Source: JBJXHC01 sp046160825 (lineage in GTDB: Bacteria; Bacteroidota; Ignavibacteria; UBA10030; UBA6906). Taken from it: a stretch of 64,000 nt of DNA. Below, in pieces: positions 9,109-17,975 of this stretch. Below the pieces are notes generated by a model. The model saw only the letters and a list, made by a program, of their open reading frames with translations. It did not search any database and was not told the DNA's origin. Made by a program: the position numbers and the translations under genes. The DNA lies in the NCBI GenBank assembly GCA_046160825.1, contig JBJXHC010000051.1, positions 1 through 64,000 of the forward strand, in the 5' to 3' direction. Within the stretch, counting starts at the first letter, position 1. Each line of letters starts with the position of its first letter.

Positions 9109-9801
9109 ATGAAAACCTTTTCTCTCGGCCTGTTACTCATCACGGTTACTCTTCTAGTGCCGGTGATTGCCGCTGAACCACCGACGGGATCCGTCGCGTT
9201 GGTAAGCAAAGTGATTCTCGATGTGTCGCGCAAAGAAAGCGATAAGACCTGGCAGACCGCAAAACGTGGTGAAACTCTCTCGACGGGGGACAAGGTGAAG
9301 ACCGGAGAGAAGTCGCTCGCTGTCATTAAGTTTAAGGATAACAGCCTCGTGCGCGTCAGGGAGCGCTCCGAACTGACGGTCACCGGCGAGGTCAATCGCG
9401 GTGCGTTCTCCAAATCAGTGAACATGGAGAAGGGTGTCGTCGGGTTCAACATCAAGAAACAGCAGACTGATGAGGAGTTCCGGTTTACCTCCCCAACTTC
9501 GGTCGCCTCGATTCGGGGAACGGGTGGTCAGTTCACGTCCAGCGCCGCCGCTGATACGTTGACGGTCATCGAAGGGCTGGTCCGGTTGACCAACAAACTC
9601 TCGTCCGAATTCGTGGACGTCGGGGCGGGCTTTACCGGGATCTCCAACCCGAACGGGAGTGTGGAAGCGCGACCAGCAACGCCTGAGGAACAACAGGCGG
9701 CACTCGAAGCATCAAAAATCTCCGATCAGGAAAACAGATTGGAATTTGAGTTCCGTGATGGGCAAGGCAACAGAAAAATGTTGAAGATCGAATACAAATA
9801 G
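9109..9801 (+). CDS. FecR-domain exported protein
   Basis: The 230-residue product has a signal peptide (about 1-21, ending VIAAEPP) and a FecR domain with the typical pattern TGDKVKTG...SLAVIKFKDNS followed by SELTV (about 60-105). In classic systems FecR is an inner-membrane anti-sigma regulator; here there is no cytoplasmic N-terminal domain, so the protein is probably wholly periplasmic. Proteins of this shape are often found beside CHASE2 proteins. The gene is preceded by a probable signal-peptide protein and followed by a large barrel and a CHASE2 cyclase. A sensory or peptidoglycan-linked role is possible but unproven. Confidence 0.88.
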   Translation: MKTFSLGLLLITVTLLVPVIAAEPPTGSVALVSKVILDVSRKESDKTWQTAKRGETLSTGDKVKTGEKSLAVIKFKDNSLVRVRERSELTVTGEVNRGAFSKSVNMEKGVVGFNIKKQQTDEEFRFTSPTSVASIRGTGGQFTSSAAADTLTVIEGLVRLTNKLSSEFVDVGAGFTGISNPNGSVEARPATPEEQQAALEASKISDQENRLEFEFRDGQGNRKMLKIEYK

Positions 9802-9808
9802 CTATCGT

Positions 9809-9845
9809 AGATCTGCCCGATATGACAACCATCGGGGACAGATCT
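9809..9845 (+). other. Hairpin after the FecR-domain gene
   Basis: AGATCTG-CCCGAT (9809-9821) pairs with ATCGGG-gac-AGATCT (9831-9845) across a 9-nt loop, with a small bulge. No T tract follows. It could protect the 3' end of the upstream message or act as an operator for the promoter-like sequence just downstream. Confidence 0.5.
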
Positions 9846-9857
9846 CGCGAAGGTGGC

Positions 9858-9884
9858 TTGACATACAGGCCCTGTGGATAAAAT
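9858..9884 (+). promoter_or_regulatory. Possible promoter of the outer-membrane barrel gene
   Basis: A consensus TTGACA (9858-9863) is followed after 15 bp by TAAAAT (9879-9884). The spacing is short for sigma70. Transcription would start about 45 nt before the ATG at 9936. Confidence 0.4.
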
Positions 9885-9935
9885 TCTATGGGGCCTTCTC
9901 ATATTCTGAACACGATATCATAGGCTCTGCATTTC

Positions 9936-12380
9936 ATGACACTCCCCTGTCCTGAAGTAGTTCTGCGGCAATGTGCACGCGCGTGCTTCCTCTTTCTCTC
10001 CATTATTTTTCTTTATCCCCGGCTCTCTGTTGCGCAGGAAACAGGCAATGTTATTGTCCATGCCCCTTTGGAGACGACCGCCGACACACCGCTCCACATT
10101 GCCATTGATTTGCTGCACGGTGAAATGATTGAGAAGGCATTTTTTCTCTATCGCACTTTCGGATCAAGCGATTACACGCGACTGGAGATGGATTTACGCG
10201 GCAATACCGGAAGCATCCATCTGCTGCCGGAGGATGTGCGGTCACCATTTATCGAGTACTATTTTGTGTTCCAAACCAGAAGCGGTGCTCTTGAAGCATT
10301 CCCGCAAAGCCCTCTTCCCGATCCGATCTCACGGCCGCCGGTCTCAACCCTGAAGATTACCGTGCGCCCGGAGGATGTCGATGATCCCCAGATAATCTTC
10401 CTCAGTCCGGACCCAAATGCTGCTCTCGCTCCCGAGGACATAATCGTCTCCGTTTCCCTACTGCGTGCCGACACCTCAGTGGACATTCCGGCAACTCGTC
10501 TCTTGATTGACGATGCCGATGTCACGGCAGAGGCCGTGTTCAGCGACGACATCATCGTATACGTGCCGGAGAACTTTTCGCATCGCCTGGCACCAGGACG
10601 TCATCGGGCTATTCTTCGACTTTTTACAAAGGATGGCAAGCCGTATAGAAGCAGCGGCATTTCTTTTTTCGTTCACGGTGAGTATGTCGGTGATGTAGTT
10701 GAGGAAAGCGATATTCAGTACGGAGTCTCCACCCAACTCGAGTCACGTCATGAACGAGTGAGCGGTGTGGGCACCTGGTTCAACCGGGGTGGCGTTCAAC
10801 TCTCCGCGCGCAAAGGGGATTGGACGGCGCGCTCAAATGTCTTCATCACATCGGACGAGGAGTCGAATCGGCAGCCACAGAATCGCTTCTTTGCAGGGGT
10901 TTCTTCCTCATGGATCAGCGCGGGATATGGAGATCGCTATCCGAACATCTCGGACCTTATTCTCAATGGCAAACGTGTCCGGGGTTTGCACTCCAGCCTG
11001 ACTCTGGGATTCCTGAATGTTGACATGACGCTTGGCAAGACAACCCGGGCCATTGAAGGAAGCCTTCTGAAAGTGATTGGCGCGGACACGGTGGCCTTGG
11101 AGCAACAACGGGATCCAAATTCGGCGTATGCGCAAATCGACCAGCAAACATGGGGTAAATTCAGCTATGGCACATTCGAGCGTGATCTGTTTGCGATACG
11201 GCCAAGCTTCGGTTCCGGGAAGACCTGGCAGTTCGGACTGTCGTGGCTGAAATCGAAAGATGACATGCAGTCCATACGGTTCGGTACGCGCCCACAGGAG
11301 AACCTTGTCGTCGGGACAGACTTCTTTGTCCGGATCATGAACAACGTCGAGTTGGCTGGTGAGGCTGCGTTCAGCGCGTTCAACTCGGATATCTCGAGCG
11401 GTAATTTCACGGATGCGTATATCGACTCCGTCTATCCCGATGATGCGCAGGCAATCAAGGATGCGCGAAACATTCTCGACAATTTCATCACGGTAAACGA
11501 TAACCTGCGCCCTCTTTCATTTAAGAAACCCGCCACGCTCGCGTATAATCTCTCACTCGCATTCAACGTCCTGGATAATGCACTCAAGGCAACATACCTC
11601 TTCCGCGGGAGTGAGTACAACTCTTTTGGTCAGACATTCCTCCGGAATGACATCAAGGGTTTCAATATTAACGACAGAATCCGGCTCGCCGACAACCAGG
11701 TGTTCGTCACACTCGGCTATGAACGGCTCGAAGACAACACTGTGGACACCAAGCCTTCGACAACCGTGTTTTCCACCATCAATGCTGCTGTAAGTTATTT
11801 GCCGCGCGTATCGGCACCATCGGTGACTCTGGGATACACACATATCGACAACACAACCGATCTCGCAAGTGCCGACACTCTATTCGCACTCAGTGCATTG
11901 GATGACCGCACGCATCGCCTCTTCCTCCAATCATCTTACCGGTTCCATCTTGGAGTGGAGCAGATTGCTTCGATGACGTTCTCGACTTCGGATAGAAAAG
12001 ATCGATCTATTAGGAGACTTGATGTAACAAGTCTGAGCGTGGGGTTTGCAGTAACATCAACATTCAACATTCCGCTGCAGACAAGTGTGGAGTTTGTTTC
12101 GTACCAGAACGATCTTCCCGGCACAACTCCGGGCTCTGTCCAGGAATTCAACTATTCCACCTTCACCTTGAGCGGCAGATACGGCATTGTGAAGGACATC
12201 CTGATCACACGCTGTGCAATCAGTCCGACGTTTGGAAACTTCACCCGAACACTGATATCTGCGGGCACGGATTGGACAGTGATCCCCGCAATGACGTTCC
12301 TCCTCGACTACAGTTACTTCCACCAGGAAAGCGGTTTCAATGACTCCATCTGGAGCCTGCGATACCGCTACGATCTCTAA
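9936..12380 (+). CDS. Large outer-membrane beta-barrel protein of the FecR module
   Basis: The 814-residue product has a signal peptide (about residues 14-34, ending LSVAQ). Residues about 35-250 look like extracytoplasmic beta-sandwich domains. The rest (about 260-814) is rich in alternating hydrophobic and polar strands ending in aromatics ([23 protein letters not shown] at the very end), the pattern of an outer-membrane barrel with a C-terminal strand. I do not recognise a specific porin or TonB family and see no plug domain. It lies between a FecR-domain gene and a CHASE2 cyclase, so an envelope-sensing or transport role linked to cyclic-nucleotide signalling is an inference. Confidence 0.78.
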   Translation: MTLPCPEVVLRQCARACFLFLSIIFLYPRLSVAQETGNVIVHAPLETTADTPLHIAIDLLHGEMIEKAFFLYRTFGSSDYTRLEMDLRGNTGSIHLLPEDVRSPFIEYYFVFQTRSGALEAFPQSPLPDPISRPPVSTLKITVRPEDVDDPQIIFLSPDPNAALAPEDIIVSVSLLRADTSVDIPATRLLIDDADVTAEAVFSDDIIVYVPENFSHRLAPGRHRAILRLFTKDGKPYRSSGISFFVHGEYVGDVVEESDIQYGVSTQLESRHERVSGVGTWFNRGGVQLSARKGDWTARSNVFITSDEESNRQPQNRFFAGVSSSWISAGYGDRYPNISDLILNGKRVRGLHSSLTLGFLNVDMTLGKTTRAIEGSLLKVIGADTVALEQQRDPNSAYAQIDQQTWGKFSYGTFERDLFAIRPSFGSGKTWQFGLSWLKSKDDMQSIRFGTRPQENLVVGTDFFVRIMNNVELAGEAAFSAFNSDISSGNFTDAYIDSVYPDDAQAIKDARNILDNFITVNDNLRPLSFKKPATLAYNLSLAFNVLDNALKATYLFRGSEYNSFGQTFLRNDIKGFNINDRIRLADNQVFVTLGYERLEDNTVDTKPSTTVFSTINAAVSYLPRVSAPSVTLGYTHIDNTTDLASADTLFALSALDDRTHRLFLQSSYRFHLGVEQIASMTFSTSDRKDRSIRRLDVTSLSVGFAVTSTFNIPLQTSVEFVSYQNDLPGTTPGSVQEFNYSTFTLSGRYGIVKDILITRCAISPTFGNFTRTLISAGTDWTVIPAMTFLLDYSYFHQESGFNDSIWSLRYRYDL

Positions 12381-12396
12381 CCACTCCTTCGCCGGC

Positions 12397-14598
12397 ATGG
12401 CCTCCCCTCAACTGACGGCTCGACAACAACGCTGGTTCTCCAAGGTCGGACTGGCGCTCGCGGTGGCGTTACTCGTTATCGTCATCACGCAGGAAGACAT
12501 CCTCAAGCTCGGGATTATTCAACGGCTTGAGCTTGCTTCCATCGACTACCGTTTCGAATCCCGTGGCACAAATATGCGGATGAAAGACTCGGCCAACGTG
12601 GTAATCGTGGAGATTTCCGAGGAGTCTTTCAAGTCGATGCCTGAACGCTGGCCCTGGCCCCGCTCGTATTATGCGCGACTCGTGCGCAACCTGAAAGCCG
12701 CCGGCGCCCGTGTGGTGGGCATTGATCTTATCTTTAGCGGAAACGATGTCTATTCCGCTGCGAACGATGACTCGTTGAGAAAAGCGGTCCGCGAAACCGG
12801 CCTTGTGGTTCTTGCCGGAAAGACCGATGTGCTCGACGGAAAATATTTTATCACCACCTCGACCGAAAATTACGGCAACATTTTCTTCGATGTCGATAGC
12901 TCTCTTGGTCTCGCCAACATCCGCAATGATGCTGATGGCGTCTACCGGCGATACACACCATTCTGGTCGACCAGCACGGGGCTGCATGTACCAACATTTG
13001 CCTTTGCCATCCTGAACAAGTACATCGGCTACCCGTCTCTCTCAACGGCGGAAAACTTCTCCGGCAAGTTCCTCTTCGCTGACCGGTCCATTCCCAAGTA
13101 TGATCCCACTTCGACGCTCATCAATTTCTACGGGCCCGATCATACATTCCGTCGGGTGAAATTTGCTGATGTGGTTGATGACGAGACATTCACCACCAAT
13201 GAAGAGGCCGAACAAGGGGAAGAGATTAATACGTTTAGTGATCCTGACTACGGATACCTGTATGATGGCACGTTTGCCAACAAGATCGTACTCGTCGGCT
13301 CGACGGTGCCGGAGGACCATGATTTGTTCCCTGTAGCCTTTGCCCGTGGGAAACAGGCGGGCGACAATCTTATGTACGGCGTCGAGATTCATGCCAATGT
13401 CATTGAGAGTGTGATTCGTGAAGACTTTGTCGAACGACAATCCGCAGGCGGTGAAATTCTCCTGATCATAGCCCTTACAGTGTTGACGTTCCTCGTTACG
13501 TCATTGCTAAAAGGCTCGCTAACACGTCATCATTTTCTTGTGGAGCTAAATGGCTTTCTGTTTGCGATGGCCGAGTTGTTCATCATCGGATATGTCGCAC
13601 TCTGGCTTTTTAACACACAAAACTATTTGATGACTGTCATCAGCCCGATGATCGGTGTTGTGGCGGGATACTTCTCAAGCACGGCATATCATTTTGTGGT
13701 CGAGCGAAAGCAGCGCGTACTGATCAAGACCATGTTCAGTACGTATGTCAACCCCTCCGTTGTTGAGGATCTTATCCGAAATCCGGCCAAGCTTGCTCTC
13801 GGCGGTGAACGGAGAGAGCTGACTGTGTTGTTCAGCGACATCGAAGGGTTCACCACCATATCCGAAGGCATGCCGCCGGAACAGCTTGTTGGACTTCTGA
13901 ATGAGTATCTGAGCGAAATGACGGGAATTGTGTTTGCGAACGATGGAACACTCGACAAGTACGAGGGCGACGCGGTCATGGCCTTCTGGGGAGCGCCAAT
14001 TGCACAAACAAATCACGCTCTGCGCGCATGCACCAGTGCGCTTCAAATGCAGGATGCCCTCGTTCGAATCCGCGAAGAATGGACCAAAATGGGAAGACCG
14101 GAAATCAATGTGAGGGTGGGAATCAACACCGGAGAGATGGTCGTCGGCAACATGGGCGGAATGGGGAAGTTCGACTATACCGTCATTGGTGACAGTGTTA
14201 ACCTCGCTTCAAGATTGGAGGGAGCGAACAAGCTCTATCGTACCAATATCCTCGTCAGTGAGCGTACGTATCAACTAGTGAACGATATGATCCTCGGCCG
14301 GGAATTGGATCTGATCGCCGTCAAGGGACGGTCTGAGCCGTTGAAGATTTTTGAATTGATACAGCCGAGAACGCGGGCGGTGCCGGAGCCATTCTCTCTT
14401 TTCCTGAAACGTTATGCGAAGGCCCTGGATTTATACAGGGAGAGACTTTGGGAACAAGCCCAGGCGGAATTTGAGGCATGTCTTCAGATGCGACCGGATG
14501 ACTATGTCAGCAGGCTCTTTGCAGAACGTTCGGCCATCTACAAAAGGAATCCACCTCCCCAGGATTGGGACGGCGTATTCGTCTTGACCTCAAAGTGA
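12397..14598 (+). CDS. CHASE2-domain class III adenylate cyclase
   Basis: The predicted reaction is ATP to cAMP, controlled by an extracytoplasmic CHASE2 sensor. Order: TM1 (about 14-34), CHASE2 (about 35-355), three TM segments (about 350-460) and a cyclase catalytic domain (about 470-670). A tail around 680-733 resembles a TPR. The metal-binding aspartates are D481 (LFSDIEGFT) and D525 (YEGDAVMAFW). K521 and D593 (FDYTVIGD) are the residue types selecting adenine, so adenylate rather than guanylate cyclase is likely. The frame is open from an ATG at 12340, but that would overlap the barrel gene by 41 nt; the ATG at 12397 leaves a 16-nt gap and keeps TM1. The 3' end overlaps the convergent lipoprotein gene by 9 nt. 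Confidence 0.92.
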   Translation: MASPQLTARQQRWFSKVGLALAVALLVIVITQEDILKLGIIQRLELASIDYRFESRGTNMRMKDSANVVIVEISEESFKSMPERWPWPRSYYARLVRNLKAAGARVVGIDLIFSGNDVYSAANDDSLRKAVRETGLVVLAGKTDVLDGKYFITTSTENYGNIFFDVDSSLGLANIRNDADGVYRRYTPFWSTSTGLHVPTFAFAILNKYIGYPSLSTAENFSGKFLFADRSIPKYDPTSTLINFYGPDHTFRRVKFADVVDDETFTTNEEAEQGEEINTFSDPDYGYLYDGTFANKIVLVGSTVPEDHDLFPVAFARGKQAGDNLMYGVEIHANVIESVIREDFVERQSAGGEILLIIALTVLTFLVTSLLKGSLTRHHFLVELNGFLFAMAELFIIGYVALWLFNTQNYLMTVISPMIGVVAGYFSSTAYHFVVERKQRVLIKTMFSTYVNPSVVEDLIRNPAKLALGGERRELTVLFSDIEGFTTISEGMPPEQLVGLLNEYLSEMTGIVFANDGTLDKYEGDAVMAFWGAPIAQTNHALRACTSALQMQDALVRIREEWTKMGRPEINVRVGINTGEMVVGNMGGMGKFDYTVIGDSVNLASRLEGANKLYRTNILVSERTYQLVNDMILGRELDLIAVKGRSEPLKIFELIQPRTRAVPEPFSLFLKRYAKALDLYRERLWEQAQAEFEACLQMRPDDYVSRLFAERSAIYKRNPPPQDWDGVFVLTSK

Positions 14599-15156
14599 TG
14601 GTCGGCGCAAAGCTGACAATACGCTCTGCTGAACAGAAAATACCACCGCAGAATCAGCACCCTCACCTACTATCAACGCAGTTAATTCATACACGCTCCC
14701 ACCGACTTCGAACCCTACGACGCGAACGACATCCGAAGGCTGGCGATCTGTGTATTCATAAGAGTAGCACTGCATCCCCTGAAGTGTGAACTCTTCAAGC
14801 GGCTTGCGCACAACATGGTCGCTTCCCTGACTTATCAACGCCTGGCTTAATTCTGCAACTGCACGAAGGCCTTTTCTTTTCACCTCACGTTGCGTGAGGT
14901 CATCCAGAAAAACCTCCTGTAGTCCGAGTGTGGCACCGTAATCATCCCGCACAAGCCAGATCAGGTATTGACCATTCGAGGAATCTCCTGACGCATCGAA
15001 CCACCCGGTGGGCACATGATACTGAAACCTGCCGTCGCGGGTGGTGTTGTACAATTCCTTAATGGGATTGTCAGACGTATAGGGTGCGGAGGAACATGCC
15101 GCAAGGCTGATTGTAAGTAGGAACCCGAAAAGGGGAACGGCTCCCCATCTGATCAG
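14590..15156 (-). CDS. Small lipoprotein of unknown function
   Basis: No named family is recognised. The frame extends upstream of the TTG at 15054 and encodes a signal sequence with a lipobox-like LAAC followed by SS, so the mature protein is probably a lipid-anchored envelope protein. No ATG or GTG precedes the signal in frame. The best start is CTG at 15156, overlapping the TGA of the PorV-like gene (15153-15155), which suggests translational coupling; the start is uncertain. The mature part contains YHVPTGWF, a beginning seen in PsbP-like or stress-type small domains, but I cannot assign it. The stop overlaps the end of the convergent cyclase gene. Confidence 0.65.
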   Translation of the reverse strand: MIRWGAVPLFGFLLTISLAACSSAPYTSDNPIKELYNTTRDGRFQYHVPTGWFDASGDSSNGQYLIWLVRDDYGATLGLQEVFLDDLTQREVKRKGLRAVAELSQALISQGSDHVVRKPLEEFTLQGMQCYSYEYTDRQPSDVVRVVGFEVGGSVYELTALIVGEGADSAVVFSVQQSVLSALRRPSL

Positions 15157-16172
15157 GGCTCGCTGACGCGGCGAAATTGTTCTGCCTCCAGCGTAAACAT
15201 GAGGGAAATGCGGTGGGTGTTGCCAAGCTGATTGATGCCATCGAACTTGGCAAACGAGTAGTCGATATTTAACTTGGGGAGTTGCAGGCCTGCGCCGAAT
15301 GTAATTTGCTTGACGTCGCTATACCCAACGCGCAAGGCAACGAGATTCTTCAATTGAAACTCCAGCCCACCATGCAAGTCCATGCTGATAGGGCCGGCGT
15401 TGAATGTTGAGGCATACTGTCTGTTCTCAAAACGGATATCGAAATCAATGGCTGGTGCAAACCTGCCGCCAAAAGCTTCGATAAAATACGCCGATCCGAT
15501 TTTCATTGTCGGAGAGATGAGTTCATTCGTGCCCGTGTCCCACGCAAGGAATGTCGTGGTCACATCCTGAAGATTGGCGCCCAGTACCAGGTTCTCAAAA
15601 GGCGTGTACCACAATCCGACATCGAACCCGATCCCGGTTGCGGAATTGTCCCCCAGCTCTCGACGGATAATCTTGACATTCGCACCGTAACTAAAATCAT
15701 CGGAGTATTTTTTTGAATACGTGAGATAGAACGCCCAGTCTGATGCACTGAAATATGATATTTGGCTCTCGTCAAGTCTTTCGCCGGGGTCGAAAATCCC
15801 GTTTCCATTCAGATCAATGAGGGCGCCGCGAGTGTCTTTGATATCATCAACGCCGAGTCGTATAACACTCAGCCCAAGACTGGCACTTGTACCGAACGGC
15901 ATCGCGGCCGCAGCGTAATCGTAATTCACAAGATTACCAAACTGCTCATCATGCATGAGTGTAAACTGGGGATAATTAATATGTGAAAGTCCGGCGGGAT
16001 TCCAGTAACCTGCGGTCACATCATTTGCAAGGGCAACGAACGCACCACCCATGCCAAGCGCTCTGCCACCAACACCAAGCGACATAAATTCTCCGGCATA
16101 CTTCCCTACTCCCGTTGCACCATGTGTACACTGTGCAATTAGTAACCCCAGCATCACCCCACGAAGTCTCAT
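15153..16172 (-). CDS. PorV/PorQ family outer-membrane protein
   Basis: The 339-residue product has a signal peptide (about 1-18) and the family's opening pattern: GKYAGEFMSLGVGGRALGMG, then GGAFVALANDVTAGYWNPAGL. The remainder is FadL-like beta-barrel strands ending with ISLMFTLEAEQF. PorV and PorQ proteins are outer-membrane components of, or close to, the type IX secretion system in Bacteroidota, but many paralogs have other or unknown roles. No other secretion genes are in the window. An SD-like GAGGCGGG precedes the ATG. A small lipoprotein gene overlaps the stop and is probably translated with it. Confidence 0.87.
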   Translation of the reverse strand: MRLRGVMLGLLIAQCTHGATGVGKYAGEFMSLGVGGRALGMGGAFVALANDVTAGYWNPAGLSHINYPQFTLMHDEQFGNLVNYDYAAAAMPFGTSASLGLSVIRLGVDDIKDTRGALIDLNGNGIFDPGERLDESQISYFSASDWAFYLTYSKKYSDDFSYGANVKIIRRELGDNSATGIGFDVGLWYTPFENLVLGANLQDVTTTFLAWDTGTNELISPTMKIGSAYFIEAFGGRFAPAIDFDIRFENRQYASTFNAGPISMDLHGGLEFQLKNLVALRVGYSDVKQITFGAGLQLPKLNIDYSFAKFDGINQLGNTHRISLMFTLEAEQFRRVSEP

Positions 16173-16277
16173 ATCCCGCCTCTTATTGTTGGCTGTTGCG
16201 TTTCAACTCAAGCAAAATCGGAAAACGCCACATGAAAAGCAAGGTGGCAAATTCCGGATGTGGCCTGAGTCAACTGG

Positions 16278-17954
16278 TTATTGCAGAGGTTCGGCACCCA
16301 GTTCCCTTTTCATCGCCGAAACGATAGGATGTTCCTCCTTTGAGACGGTAGGAACGGTAGGTTGGGACGAGGAAGGCACATCAGAAGCAGCATGTTGGAG
16401 GGCTGGATTGATCTCCACCTCCAAGCGCGCATTGGTATTGAAGACTTTTTGGATGATGCCCGAGAGCATCTCTTTATTTCGCCTGACGGAGGATGCCTGA
16501 AAGTCGTTCGCGCATCCTATTCGAATCGTCCCTCCTTCAGAACCAAGCAACGTTGTTGACTCAAGTACTGAACCGAGAGAAATGCGTTGACGTCGCACCT
16601 CGCTAATGAACTCGTTCCAACGGGACGCGACTTCGCCCTCAGAAAGCGGTGCTGTCGTTATCTGGGGCGAAGCGGGTGATACTTCGGGCAAAGGGGAAAC
16701 CCGGCGCACAAAACGTTTCGGCGGACCGGCATTGCCTTCAGGTTCACGGACACCGGAAGAGGGAACGCTCATCCGCTCGGGAGGAGTGGCAACTACCGAA
16801 GCGCCTTCAGGGAGTTTTTTTTTCATCTCTTCCAGTTGTCGCAGGAGTTCTCCAACCTCTACAGCCTTCTGCATTGTGATCATTTGTACCAGATCAACTT
16901 CAAGTCTGAAGCGCGGCTGCGAGCTCCATCGTATGGCCGCTTCCGTTGTCGAGACTTGTCTCTGCATCCGAAGAAGATCGGAAAGCGTGAACGCTCCGGC
17001 TTCTTCCATGTACCGCTTTCGATACACATCGGAGGCCTCAATCAACTCGGAACTCTTCGTCGTCTTTGCAACGAGGATATTTCTCAAGTGTTCCGTCAGT
17101 CCGGAGAGAAACTCCCGGAGATCGTTGCCTTGTATCATCAACCCTTCGACTAACTGAAGTCCGCCATGTGCATCCTTTGTTTTCACCAGGTCCGTCACGT
17201 TGAAGAACAATTCCACGTCAATGACATTCATTGCCTGTACGAGGGACTTGTATTCAACTTTCTTGCCGCAGAGTGAGACGACCTGATCGAACGTGCTCTG
17301 TGCATCCCTCAGCGATCCATCCCCCTTGCGTGCGACGAGCATGAGTGATTCTTCGTCAATCTCCACCCCTTCGGTTGCTGCAATTGCCCGAAGGTTACCC
17401 ATAATCTTGTCGATGGCGATGCGGCGAAACTCAAACCGCTGGCAGCGCGAGAGAATCGTTGCCGGCAATTTGTGAATTTCCGTGGTCGCAAAAATAAATA
17501 ATACGTGGGCAGGTGGTTCCTCAAGTGTTTTCAAAAGAGCATTGAAGGCCTCTTTTGTCAACATGTGCACTTCGTCGATGATATAGACTTTGTATTTTCC
17601 TTGTGAAGGAGCATACCGCACCGAATCACGGAGGTTCCTGATTTCTTCCACCCCGCGGTTGGATGCACCATCGATTTCCAGGACATCAAAACTGCGGCCT
17701 TCTGTGATTTCACGGCACAGAAGGCATTCGTTATCCGGGTTGAAGTCAATGGGACTGAGGCAGTTGACCGCCTTGGCAAGTATACGTGCAGTTGTTGTCT
17801 TGCCAACACCGCGCGGACCACTGAAGAGGTATGCATGGGCAAGCCTCTTTGTGGCGATCGCATTCCGCAGTGTCACGGTGATGTGATCTTGCGCTGTAAC
17901 GTCTTCGAATTTCAGTGGCCGCCATTTACGGGCGGTAACGATGTATTCGCTCAT
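16278..17954 (-). CDS. dnaX: DNA polymerase III subunit tau (and possibly gamma)
   Basis: This is the clamp-loader ATPase of the replisome. The 558-residue protein has the P-loop GPRGVGKTTTA (about 45-55), the zinc module C-x8-CLLC (about 65-85), DEVHML Walker B and the sensor motif FATTE; domain III ends near 370. The tail (381-558) matches the tau-specific region. A run of nine A (16815-16823, minus strand) encodes K378-K380 exactly at the domain III/tau boundary. Shifted by one base either way, translation stops within 2 to 7 codons, which would produce a gamma-like protein of about 382-386 residues. The gene follows lon by 21 bp. No recR or ybaB homolog, often beside dnaX, is adjacent. 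Confidence 0.95.
   Translation of the reverse strand: MSEYIVTARKWRPLKFEDVTAQDHITVTLRNAIATKRLAHAYLFSGPRGVGKTTTARILAKAVNCLSPIDFNPDNECLLCREITEGRSFDVLEIDGASNRGVEEIRNLRDSVRYAPSQGKYKVYIIDEVHMLTKEAFNALLKTLEEPPAHVLFIFATTEIHKLPATILSRCQRFEFRRIAIDKIMGNLRAIAATEGVEIDEESLMLVARKGDGSLRDAQSTFDQVVSLCGKKVEYKSLVQAMNVIDVELFFNVTDLVKTKDAHGGLQLVEGLMIQGNDLREFLSGLTEHLRNILVAKTTKSSELIEASDVYRKRYMEEAGAFTLSDLLRMQRQVSTTEAAIRWSSQPRFRLEVDLVQMITMQKAVEVGELLRQLEEMKKKLPEGASVVATPPERMSVPSSGVREPEGNAGPPKRFVRRVSPLPEVSPASPQITTAPLSEGEVASRWNEFISEVRRQRISLGSVLESTTLLGSEGGTIRIGCANDFQASSVRRNKEMLSGIIQKVFNTNARLEVEINPALQHAASDVPSSSQPTVPTVSKEEHPIVSAMKRELGAEPLQ
16815..16823 (-). promoter_or_regulatory. A9 slippery run in dnaX
   Basis: Nine consecutive A encode Lys378-380. 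One extra A gives two new codons and then TGA. One A fewer gives about seven new codons and then TAG. A GGAAGAG sequence lies just upstream and a small GAAG-gcg-CTTC hairpin just downstream. In Thermus thermophilus dnaX a run of nine A causes transcriptional slippage that makes gamma, and E. coli uses ribosomal -1 frameshifting at A-rich codons. Function here is inferred. Confidence 0.6.
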
Positions 17955-17975
17955 CTTCCTTGACAGATCATAAAA

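Noticed and set aside
16173..16277. Possible small RNA (4.5S-like) beside dnaX
   Set aside because: The 105-bp gap lacks the conserved signal-recognition RNA loop and shows no strong hairpin.
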